Positions 18,456 through 25,404 of a stretch of DNA of 55,317 nt are shown in pieces. The DNA lies in assembly GCA_011391125.1 (NCBI GenBank), contig JAABRE010000028.1, forward strand, positions 1 to 55,317. The letters run 5' to 3'. Position 1 is the stretch's first letter; each line of letters starts with the position of its first letter. The position numbers and the translations under genes are program-made. The notes under the pieces are model-generated. The model searched no databases, was not told the origin of the DNA, and saw nothing but the letters and a program-made list of their open reading frames with translations. This DNA comes from Synechococcales cyanobacterium S06. GTDB taxonomy: Bacteria > Cyanobacteriota > Cyanobacteriia > Cyanobacteriales > JAABRE01.

Positions 18456-19226
18456 ATGAGTGAAACTTGGTTAATCTTGGGAATTGGTGGTTTAGTCAGT
18501 GGACTGTTAGCCGGTTTATTAGGAATTGGGGGAGGCACACTTTTAGTGCCCATATTAATTAGTTTAAATTATACTCCTGTTCAAGCTGTGGCGACAAGTA
18601 GTTTAGCCATTGTAATTACTTCCCTTTCTGGAAGTGTGCAGAATTTTCGCATGGGTTATCTTAAATTTAAACCCGTATTTTACTTAGCAATTCCCTCTTT
18701 AATTACCGCTCAAATAGGGGTTTATTTTGCCAACAAAGTCGCTGATTATATTTTATTATTCAGTTTTTCAATTTTGCTAATTTTTAATATATTTCTCACT
18801 AATTTCAAGCAAAAACTTAGTGAAAAAGAAGATAATCAGCTTAAATTTGATCCTTTTTTTTCCCGTTTATTAACAGGAGGAACAGCGGGTTTTTTAGCGG
18901 GTTTTTTTGGAGTAGGAGGAGGAGTAATTATGGTTCCTTTACAAATGTTATTATTAGGCCAAAAAATTAAGGTTGCGATTCAAACCAGCTTAGGTGTAAT
19001 TGTAATTACATCAATTTCCGCTACCATCGGTCATTATTATAGCGCAAATGTGCTATTTTTTGAGGGAATTATATTAGGAATTGGTGGTTTAATTGGTGCG
19101 CAAATTAGCACGAGATTTTTACCAAAATTACCAGAGGAAACTGTTAGTTTAGCTTTTAAAACCTTATTAATTTGTCTTGCTATTTACTTCTTTTTACAAG
19201 GAGTTTTGCAATTAATAAGTAAGTAG
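18456..19226 (+). CDS. TSUP/TauE-SafE family membrane transporter
   Basis: A 256-residue protein with about eight membrane helices in two homologous halves. Each half begins with the family's glycine-rich motif: GLVSGLLAGLLGIGGGTLLVPIL near the N-terminus and FLAGFFGVGGGVIMVPL near residue 147. The family moves sulfur-containing or organic anions such as sulfite, taurine or sulfoacetate; the substrate here is unknown. It stands alone, and a repeat-filled spacer follows. Confidence 0.92.
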   Translation: MSETWLILGIGGLVSGLLAGLLGIGGGTLLVPILISLNYTPVQAVATSSLAIVITSLSGSVQNFRMGYLKFKPVFYLAIPSLITAQIGVYFANKVADYILLFSFSILLIFNIFLTNFKQKLSEKEDNQLKFDPFFSRLLTGGTAGFLAGFFGVGGGVIMVPLQMLLLGQKIKVAIQTSLGVIVITSISATIGHYYSANVLFFEGIILGIGGLIGAQISTRFLPKLPEETVSLAFKTLLICLAIYFFLQGVLQLISK

Positions 19227-19242
19227 TCAGAAATAAAGGTTT

Positions 19243-19452
19243 GTTGTTGCGCTTTAGCGCTATCTTGATTATCTCACGCAAAGGCGCTAAGAAGATTTTG
19301 GGTTTGGGTATTCAATTTAACACTTGATTATCTCACGCAAAGGCGCAAAGGCGCTAAGAAGACGCTAAGTTAGATTGTAGGGTTGGTAATCAGTGCTAAA
19401 ATTCAACAACCCTCATCTAACCCCCTCACCCCTCTCCCACCGGGTGAGGGGG
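19243..19452. repeat. Composite intergenic block of dispersed repeats
   Basis: The 378-bp gap between 19226 and 19605 contains, in order: a GTTGTTGCGCTTTAGCGCTATC TTTA-loop hairpin (19243-19264), two copies of TTGATTATCTCACGCAAAGGCGC (about 19264-19293 and 19324-19369), and a CCCTCATCTAACCCCCTCACC block with GGTGAGGGGGAT (19409-19452). Each is a member of a family seen elsewhere in the window. No gene was found in the gap. Confidence 0.7.
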
Positions 19453-19604
19453 ATATCTGCCAAGGCGATCGGCTTAAATAGATGTTTCCAGCTTGCTTGA
19501 CAAGATTTTAATTTCGTGCATTTAATGATAAATTAAGAAAAAAATGGGGAATAATTTTAAAAGTTCCCGCGTTTTTATAAAGATTGTAACTAGGAGTTTA
19601 ACCC

Positions 19605-20021
19605 ATGTCTGTAATGATTGAGCAGGATTTGAATGAATATTTGGACCAGAAATTTTCCAATTTTGAGAACAAATTTGAGGAAAAGTTTGAACAAATTGAC
19701 AAAAAAATAGATAAGATTGACCAAAAAATAGATAAATTTGCTAATGAAGTTAAAACTCGTTTTGACAAAGTTGATGAACGTTTAGGTAAATTGGAAATTG
19801 GTCCAACTCGTTTGGAGGGTGAACTTAAACGGGTTGAGGAAAAATTAGAGGCACAAGGCACGCAAATTAAAACGGAAATTCAAAGTTTTGAGAATAAAGT
19901 TGACGGTATGGGTAAACGAATTGAATTTCAGGAGTTTATCAATAAAAGTGTGGTTGCTGGTTTTATTATTACTATTTTGGGTAGTTTCGCCAAATTATTT
20001 GGGTTGATTGGCAATCCTTAG
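19605..20021 (+). CDS. Coiled-coil protein with C-terminal membrane segment
   Basis: A 138-residue protein. Residues ~8-105 are a charged heptad/hendecad coiled coil built on repeats of the type FEEKFEQIDKKIDKIDQKID. Residues ~108-138 are IEFQEFINKSVVAGFIITILG..., which ends in a hydrophobic segment. Layout and tail motif (EFIN/EFVN followed by a membrane helix) match the minus-strand gene at 54825-55121, so both belong to one family. This resembles small coiled-coil accessory proteins often found as multigene families in cyanobacteria. Function is unknown. The start MSVMIEQ has a nearby TAGGAG ribosome binding site. Confidence 0.75.
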   Translation: MSVMIEQDLNEYLDQKFSNFENKFEEKFEQIDKKIDKIDQKIDKFANEVKTRFDKVDERLGKLEIGPTRLEGELKRVEEKLEAQGTQIKTEIQSFENKVDGMGKRIEFQEFINKSVVAGFIITILGSFAKLFGLIGNP

Positions 20022-20025
20022 ATAA

Positions 20026-20364
20026 GTAGGGTGGGTTAGGTGGCGAAAATTCCGCAACCTCCAAGGGGATTGTACCCTCACCCCCCGGCCCCCACGGACC
20101 ACGAGGTGAGGGGGAGGTGGTCAATTGTAGGGTGGGTAATCGGGGCAAAAATTCCGCAACCATCACCCACATTGAACAATCCACCGTAACCCACCAGATC
20201 AGGGCTGGTGGGTTACGGCAAGTTTGATGATTTGGGTTGGGCCTCCTAGCTTGTTGGCTGCCTAACCCACCCTACGAGATAAGTAGCTCTGGGCTGGTGG
20301 GTTACGGCAAGTTTGATGATTTGGGTTGGGCCTCCTAGCTTGTTGGCTGCCTAACCCACCCTAC
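20026..20364. repeat. Cluster of GTAGGGTGGGTTA/TAACCCACC repeats with a 74-bp identical duplication
   Basis: The gap between 20021 and 20368 is almost entirely repeats. It has a GTAGGGTGGGTTAGGTGG element (20026), a CCCTCACCCC...GGTGAGGGGG element (20074-20113), a second GTAGGGTGGGTAAT element ending in CCGTAACCCACC, and a 74-bp sequence present twice without visible differences (20202-20275 and 20291-20364). That sequence runs from GGGCTGGTGGGTTACGGC to CCTAACCCACCCTAC. No gene fits here. Confidence 0.85.
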
Positions 20365-20367
20365 AAA

Positions 20368-21336
20368 TCAATTGACAATTACATCTAAAGGTAAATTAAT
20401 TTCTTCTACTTCCATGGTGATTAACCATTTGCCATTTTTTAGCTGTTTTGGTGGTTCGATTATTAAGCCCTGTTTTTGGTTTTCTGGTGGGAAAAAATTA
20501 TTAATTAAAACTATGTCTCCTTGATAATATATATCAGATATTTGAGGAGGTTTTTCGGTTTTTTGTTGGTTTTTCCAAGGATGTTCTCCAGTTACTTTTG
20601 CTTCGGTTTCTGCTTCTATTTCTACTTTTTTGATCGCCATTTCTGGAGGTAAGCCTCGTAAATTCCATCGATATACTTTGGCTAAATAACTATCATTTCC
20701 CTGCCAATTTTTGAGGATTTTTTCTTGATTTTCTGGGGTAATTAATTGCTCAAGTTGTCTGATTTTTTTATGGGAATATTCATCATATCCTGATTTTAGG
20801 TTAAGATAATCTTGTAATTTTGCTTTATTTCCTAGTTTAATTAGGTTCGCAATATCTGGTTTTATTCCTGGAATATCCTCCACTTTTGGCTCATTTTTTA
20901 ATCCTTCACCTTGCTTTTTATCCATGGCAAAATTAGCCGCTTCATCTGCTAATTTATTTTGTTCTCTCGGAATCCATTTAATCGTATAAGAAAAATTTTT
21001 AATTAATTGTTTTGCTTGATGATAATAATTTTGTAAATTGGGACTTTTAACTTGCCAATTTCCTTGTATTTGATTAACGACTAAGTTACTATCTCCTTGT
21101 ATATTTAACTGTTTAATTCCTAATTCTTTGGCCTTTTCTAAACCGACAATTAATCCCGTATATTCGGCCTCATTATTAGTAGCAAAGTTAATATATTTAC
21201 TAGCACTATGTTTACTACCATCAGGCATGACTAAAACAGCAGCACCTGCCGCTTTACCAGGGTTTCCCCTTGAACCGCCATCAAAATAAAGAATCGGTAG
21301 GTTATTATTTTCATTAGAGTTATTTTTTCTGATCAT
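20368..21336 (-). CDS. Ribonuclease HI domain protein with cyanobacterial C-terminal extension
   Basis: A 322-residue protein. Residues ~12-140 are an RNase HI domain with the catalytic acids in place: LYFDGGSRGNPG, NNEAEYTGLIVGL, IQGDSNLVVNQ and NKLADEAAN. It should cut the RNA strand of RNA:DNA hybrids. The remaining ~180 residues (DIPGIKPDIANLIKLGNKAK..., YLAKVYRWNLRGLPPEMAIKK) form an extension I associate with cyanobacterial RNase H proteins, possibly binding nucleic acid. It is divergent from msrA; a 74-bp repeat lies immediately after its stop. Confidence 0.88.
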   Translation of the reverse strand: MIRKNNSNENNNLPILYFDGGSRGNPGKAAGAAVLVMPDGSKHSASKYINFATNNEAEYTGLIVGLEKAKELGIKQLNIQGDSNLVVNQIQGNWQVKSPNLQNYYHQAKQLIKNFSYTIKWIPREQNKLADEAANFAMDKKQGEGLKNEPKVEDIPGIKPDIANLIKLGNKAKLQDYLNLKSGYDEYSHKKIRQLEQLITPENQEKILKNWQGNDSYLAKVYRWNLRGLPPEMAIKKVEIEAETEAKVTGEHPWKNQQKTEKPPQISDIYYQGDIVLINNFFPPENQKQGLIIEPPKQLKNGKWLITMEVEEINLPLDVIVN

Positions 21337-21471
21337 AGATAAATCTTTAATAAGTTGTCATAATTTTGTCAAATAATAGCTCATTTTTTAAAATTATTAT
21401 TTATTCTTAACACAATTTAATTTAAACTGATTATTATTAAGTAATGTAACAAAATTTGGGATTTTAAGATT

Positions 21472-22116
21472 ATGGTTTTATTTGGTTTATTTGGCAAAAA
21501 AGGCGAGATGCCAAAACCCGAAAACGCCCTGGCAGGTAGATCAACGCCTCTGAAAGTTCCGGCCAGTCATTATGTAAATGGCAATCCCCTCAAGCCACCT
21601 TTTCCCGTCAATATGGAAATGGCGATTTTTGGTCTGGGTTGTTTTTGGGGTGCTGAGAGAAAATTTTGGCAACTAGAAGGAGTGTTCACCACTGCGGTGG
21701 GTTACGCTGCTGGTTATACCCCCAACCCCACTTATCAGGAGGTTTGTAGTGGTTTAACTGGTCATAATGAGGTGGTTTTCGTAGTATATGATCCATCTAT
21801 CATTAGTTATGAAAACCTCTTAAAAGTATTCTGGGAAAGTCATAATCCTACCCAAGGAATGCGTCAAGGAAATGATGTTGGTACTCAGTATAGATCTGGT
21901 ATTTACTGTTATAATGATACTCAGAAAAAACTAGCTGAAATATCAAAAGTAACCTACGAAAATGAGTTAAAAAAAGCGGGTTATCAGGAGATTACCACGG
22001 AAATTATTGATGCTCCCGAATTTTATTACGCTGAAGATTATCATCAGCAATATTTAGCCAAAAACCCTAACGGTTATTGTGGTTTAGGTGGTACAAAAGT
22101 CTGTTATCCTAACTAA
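21472..22116 (+). CDS. msrA: Peptide-methionine (S)-S-oxide reductase
   Basis: Repairs methionine S-sulfoxide in proteins. The 214-residue length fits MsrA with an N-terminal extension of about 45 residues. The catalytic motif is [13 protein letters not shown] (Cys near residue 57). The substrate pocket sequence [22 protein letters not shown] and the DPTQG-type stretch [20 protein letters not shown] are present. A possible resolving cysteine lies in the C-terminal [11 protein letters not shown]. It appears monocistronic, facing a convergent minus-strand gene pair. Confidence 0.95.
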   Translation: MVLFGLFGKKGEMPKPENALAGRSTPLKVPASHYVNGNPLKPPFPVNMEMAIFGLGCFWGAERKFWQLEGVFTTAVGYAAGYTPNPTYQEVCSGLTGHNEVVFVVYDPSIISYENLLKVFWESHNPTQGMRQGNDVGTQYRSGIYCYNDTQKKLAEISKVTYENELKKAGYQEITTEIIDAPEFYYAEDYHQQYLAKNPNGYCGLGGTKVCYPN

Positions 22117-22142
22117 AATTATGGTGGGAATTTCCCACCTTT

Positions 22143-22538
22143 TTAACATAAAGATTGAGTGTTTTTATATTGTAAAAATTCCGCAAACTTTTTCACTTCT
22201 AAAATATTATCTTCTGATAATTTTTCTAATAATGATAATAATTGTGCTCTCACTCCCACGGTTTCCGAAGCGGGTTTTATCAAAATTAATTGGTTAGGTT
22301 TGATAGTTTCAACTCCCCTTGTTTCCAGAAAAGAATTAGGATCATTTTTGTTAGTTTCAATAAGATTATTTTCACTGTCATATTTAACCCATTTACCAAA
22401 TAATTCTACTTCATAAGCTTCACCATTATTATAATTTTCGACAATGACACCAATGGTATTAAGGGGAGCAATTTCACCATTAAATAAGGTAATTTCTTCT
22501 GTTAATTTGACTGTGTCAAATAGGTTAAATTTATTCAT
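22143..22538 (-). CDS. DUF4926-like protein with C-terminal helical tail
   Basis: A 131-residue protein. The N-terminal ~60 residues (MNKFNLFDTVKLTEEITLFNG...GTIGVIVENY-type barrel, EAYEVELFG) match the small beta-barrel DUF4926 pattern. The C-terminal ~35 residues (LLSLLEKLSEDNILEVKKFA) resemble the short DUF2281 helical motif of some antitoxin-like proteins. It follows the DUF6883-like gene by 2 bp, and such pairs are suspected toxin/immunity-type modules. The functional claim is inference. Confidence 0.7.
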   Translation of the reverse strand: MNKFNLFDTVKLTEEITLFNGEIAPLNTIGVIVENYNNGEAYEVELFGKWVKYDSENNLIETNKNDPNSFLETRGVETIKPNQLILIKPASETVGVRAQLLSLLEKLSEDNILEVKKFAEFLQYKNTQSLC

Positions 22539-22540
22539 AT

Positions 22541-22879
22541 TTAATTAGGTTTTTTATGTTCAGGAATTGCGGTAATAAAACGAGCAGTATTTTCACCAAA
22601 ATTAACCAACCAAATTGTTAAAATCGGACGAGATTCTCCCGATTTTGTAATAATATTAATACTAGCAGTATAACGATCTCCAAATTGATGTTTACCTTGG
22701 GGTTGTAAATTAGAAATAGAAACCGAAGTTAAAATAGCTTCGCGAATAGCTTCTGCCGATTTAAAACCTAAAATATTCTGCCAATAATTCTTTTTATCAC
22801 CTCCTTCGCCCGGTTCAGCAACACGAGTTAATAAATATTCAGCTTTAGCGAGAGGAAAATCTAATTTATTAATAGTCAT
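22541..22879 (-). CDS. DUF6883-like protein
   Basis: A 112-residue protein beginning MTINKLDFPLAKAEYLLTRV and continuing KKNYWQNILGFKSAEAIREA and RPILTIWLVNFGENTARFIT. This organisation matches DUF6883, found as a stand-alone or as the C-terminal domain of polymorphic toxins, usually beside a DUF4926 partner. The partner gene indeed follows 2 bp downstream. No catalytic residues can be named. The family assignment is from memory of the sequence pattern. Confidence 0.7.
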   Translation of the reverse strand: MTINKLDFPLAKAEYLLTRVAEPGEGGDKKNYWQNILGFKSAEAIREAILTSVSISNLQPQGKHQFGDRYTASINIITKSGESRPILTIWLVNFGENTARFITAIPEHKKPN

Positions 22880-23004
22880 TTACTAGAATTTTGGTTAGTA
22901 AATCCCAATTTATTGTCAAAGTTAAAGGTTAATAATCTCTGATTTTTGATCTAAAATTTTTGCTGTTTATCAGGGGGAAATTTATTAATTTTCCCCCCCA
23001 TAAA

Positions 23005-24228
23005 TTAAGGAGCTAACGCATTTCCTCTGAGTAAACTACCGAGGGTTTTCGCAGTAATTTTCAATTGAACTAAGGGATTGGCGGGTACAACAGTTTTATA
23101 TAAGTAACTGTCGAAGGTGAGTTTCTGTACGTCAATGTCGGCGCACATTTCCACAAACGCTTCCCTAGTTGCGTCGGAGCGGTAAAATACGGTTTGTAAG
23201 ATGTCCAAAACCTTGTAGGTTAAGCCATATTTCTTATCCCAACGTTGTAAATAGACTTTTAAGTCGCTTTCCGTGGGGACTTTTTGCCCATTGTTGGATA
23301 ATTCGACGATGGTTTCCGCGCACATTCTACCAGATTTGGCCGCAAAGTAGATTCCTTCGCCACTGGACTTGGTGACATAACCTGCTGCGTCGCCTACCAA
23401 AGCAACTCGACCAACTACTCTACGAGGACGGGGATGTTCAGGGATGGGGTGTGCCTCAACCTTAATGATTTTGCCACCTTCTAAGCGTTTGGCTGCTCTA
23501 GTGCGAATTCCCGCTTGCAATTGTTTGATAATCGCTTTATTTACCTTCATTGTACCAGTTCCCACGGCGACGTGGTCATATTTGGGGAATACCCACGCGT
23601 AAAAATCGGGGGATACGTCAGTACCTACGTACATTTCCGCCAAGTCATGGTAGTAAGCCATTTTGTCTTCGGGTAAGCTAATTCTTTCTTGGAAGGCGAT
23701 CGCGTAGTTGTAATCGCCAGCATTGATCGCCTTAGCTACTCTGGAGTTGGCGCCATCAGCACCGATTACCAAGTCAACCTTAAGGGTTTTCATCACACCT
23801 TCGGTGCTACCGTTGGAATGGTCAGCATAGTGCAGGGTATAAGGTTCAGATTTATTGCTAGGAATGTCTAATTGATACATTGTACCATTAATGACAGTTG
23901 TGCCTAATTTTTCAGCTCGTTCGCGTAAAAAGCCATCAAGAACTTCCCGACGACACATTCCGATATATTCATCTTTTTTCAGGGTTTGACCGATGTCCAC
24001 TTCAATATTAGAAGGTGAAATCATTTTCATATTGCGGACTTTACGGTCAATAATTTCGGGGGGAATATCAAATTCTTCCACCATACATAAAGGAATCGCG
24101 CCACCACAGGGTTTGGCGTTATCTAATTTACGCTCGAATAAGAAGGTTTCAATACCTGCTTTGACTAAAACTTCTGCGGCGGAACTGCCAGCAGGACCTC
24201 CTCCCACAACTGCTACCCTTAATACCAA
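23005..24228 (-). CDS. chlP: Geranylgeranyl diphosphate/chlorophyllide reductase ChlP
   Basis: FAD-dependent reductase that saturates three double bonds of the geranylgeranyl chain to give the phytyl tail of chlorophyll a and tocopherol. The 407-residue protein has the N-terminal dinucleotide motif VAVVGGGPAGSSAAE, KPCGGAIPLCM, the second FAD motif RVALVGDAAGYVTKSSGEGI, and the conserved C-terminal half. Its start sits 10 bp after AGGAGAAAAG. Codon use is more GC-rich than in neighbouring genes, as expected of a highly expressed gene. Confidence 0.97.
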   Translation of the reverse strand: MVLRVAVVGGGPAGSSAAEVLVKAGIETFLFERKLDNAKPCGGAIPLCMVEEFDIPPEIIDRKVRNMKMISPSNIEVDIGQTLKKDEYIGMCRREVLDGFLRERAEKLGTTVINGTMYQLDIPSNKSEPYTLHYADHSNGSTEGVMKTLKVDLVIGADGANSRVAKAINAGDYNYAIAFQERISLPEDKMAYYHDLAEMYVGTDVSPDFYAWVFPKYDHVAVGTGTMKVNKAIIKQLQAGIRTRAAKRLEGGKIIKVEAHPIPEHPRPRRVVGRVALVGDAAGYVTKSSGEGIYFAAKSGRMCAETIVELSNNGQKVPTESDLKVYLQRWDKKYGLTYKVLDILQTVFYRSDATREAFVEMCADIDVQKLTFDSYLYKTVVPANPLVQLKITAKTLGSLLRGNALAP

Positions 24229-24389
24229 GGCTTTTCTCCTAAAATTTATCTCTAACTACTGTGTTTTAAATTAACATTATTTTCTTGTTTGTTGTTACCT
24301 TTTGGCGGACAATTTTCCTTTTTTGCAATAATCCTTAACATTTTTGTAACAAAAATATATAGACACTATTGACAATTATCAATGATTTG

Positions 24390-24422
24390 ATTATCTCACG
24401 CAAAGGCCTAAAGGCGCAAAGG
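24390..24422. repeat. Dispersed TCTCACGCAAAGGC repeat
   Basis: TGATTATCTCACGCAAAGGCCTAAAGGCGCAAAGGG-type element, related to those near 6788, 19267, 30330 and 39423. It lies in the 381-bp spacer between chlP and the toxin-antitoxin pair. Confidence 0.7.
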
Positions 24423-24450
24423 GATTAATGGGTGGTATGGCTGCTTAAAT

Positions 24451-24573
24451 ATGTCACCAAAGGGGATTAAAATCGCCTATAATGCCATTGATTTTGGTTT
24501 TAGTGGTTTTTTGGGGTTGGTTATGGCGCTGGTGGCGTATCTATCTAATTTGTCAGTTCAAGGGAATTTGTGA
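24451..24573 (+). CDS. Possible 40-residue membrane peptide (uncertain)
   Basis: An open frame MSPKGIKIAYNAIDFGFSGF followed by a hydrophobic LGLVMALVAYL and a short polar tail. It sits just upstream of the toxin-antitoxin pair. There is no clear ribosome binding site, and a TATAAT hexamer at 24478-24483 lies inside it. The region may therefore be the promoter of the downstream operon rather than a gene. Confidence 0.2.
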   Translation: MSPKGIKIAYNAIDFGFSGFLGLVMALVAYLSNLSVQGNL

Positions 24574-24609
24574 TAAGATAAAAAAAATTAATAGCAAATA
24601 ATCCTCAAG

Positions 24610-24876
24610 ATGGCCAAATATTTAACCCTTAATGAAGCAAAAGAGCAATTTTTTAGTTTGCCCGAAAAATTGACTACAGGTCCTGCAATTATTACCAAAG
24701 AAGGAAAACCTGTCATGATTACTTTTAAGATTGAACAGTTTGAATCTTGGTTAGAAACTTTAGCAATTATGGCAGATTCAGAATTAATGGCCGATTTAAA
24801 AGAAGGTATTAAACAAGTAGAAAATGGCGAAACTATTACTTTAGAAGAATTAGAATCAGAATTAGGATTCAGTTAA
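24610..24876 (+). CDS. Type II toxin-antitoxin antitoxin, Phd/YefM family
   Basis: An 88-residue protein with the Phd/YefM N-terminal fold: LTLNEAKEQFFSLPEKLTTGPAIITKEGKPVMITFKIEQFESWLET (positions 5-50). This part dimerises and binds DNA. The acidic C-terminal tail (DLKEGIKQVENGETITLEEL) would wrap the toxin. It is the first gene of a two-gene operon with the RelE-like toxin 27 bp downstream. Autorepression of the operon is expected from the family. Confidence 0.9.
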   Translation: MAKYLTLNEAKEQFFSLPEKLTTGPAIITKEGKPVMITFKIEQFESWLETLAIMADSELMADLKEGIKQVENGETITLEELESELGFS

Positions 24877-24903
24877 ATTTTTAATAGATAATAATAATTT
24901 TTC

Positions 24904-25236
24904 ATGTCAGAATATCAAATAATTCTCAGCAAAAATGCTCAAAAACTTTTAACCAAAATTAAGGATCGTCGCGAACAACAACTAATTTTAACAAGGTTAA
25001 CACAATTAAAACTAGAACCTGAAAAACAAGGGAAACCTTTACTTAAAAACTTAAAAGGTTATCGTAGTATTCGGGCGATTGGTCAACGTTACCGTATAAT
25101 TTATCAAATTCAAGAAGATAAAGTCATTGTTTTAGTGGTGGCCATAGGTATTCGTAAACAAGGAGATCAACAAGATATTTATGAAATCACAAAACAAATA
25201 ATTTCTAACTTAAATCAGGAAGAAGATGACCTTTAA
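24904..25236 (+). CDS. Type II toxin, RelE/ParE superfamily
   Basis: A 110-residue basic protein with the RelE fold pattern: YQIILSKNAQKLLTKIKDRR, the central PLLKNLKGYRSIRAIGQRYR and the strand IIYQIQEDKVIVLVVAIGIR. RelE members are ribosome-dependent mRNA interferases; ParE members poison gyrase. The residues visible here (R/K-rich strand, RYRIIYQI) favour the RelE branch, but this is not certain. It follows its Phd/YefM antitoxin. Solitary TA modules next to restriction genes are common in cyanobacterial defence regions. Confidence 0.88.
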   Translation: MSEYQIILSKNAQKLLTKIKDRREQQLILTRLTQLKLEPEKQGKPLLKNLKGYRSIRAIGQRYRIIYQIQEDKVIVLVVAIGIRKQGDQQDIYEITKQIISNLNQEEDDL

Positions 25237-25377
25237 TTTATAAATACGAACGGGTATGGAAGGGAAACAAACAACTTTAGTTTTTGTAAGGTGGCACTTA
25301 AAACAAAAAATCAAAAGATATTACCATATTTAGTGATTAGGTGGCAATTTAGATTAATATTTTTAATTCTATTAGTT

Positions 25378-25404
25378 GGTAAGGTGGGCAATGCCACCCT
25401 ACCC
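25378..25404. repeat. GGTAAGGTGGGCAATGCCACCCTACC palindrome at a gene end
   Basis: An imperfect palindrome, related to GTAGGGTGGG repeats, overlapping the end of the shorter methylase gene. On the minus strand its GGGTAGGGTGG supplies that gene's TAG stop codon. A similar element is at 46754-46777. Confidence 0.65.

Noticed and set aside
23169-23375. Plus-strand frame antisense to chlP
   Set aside because: chlP is complete and conserved here; the antisense frame has no ribosome binding site or recognisable domain.
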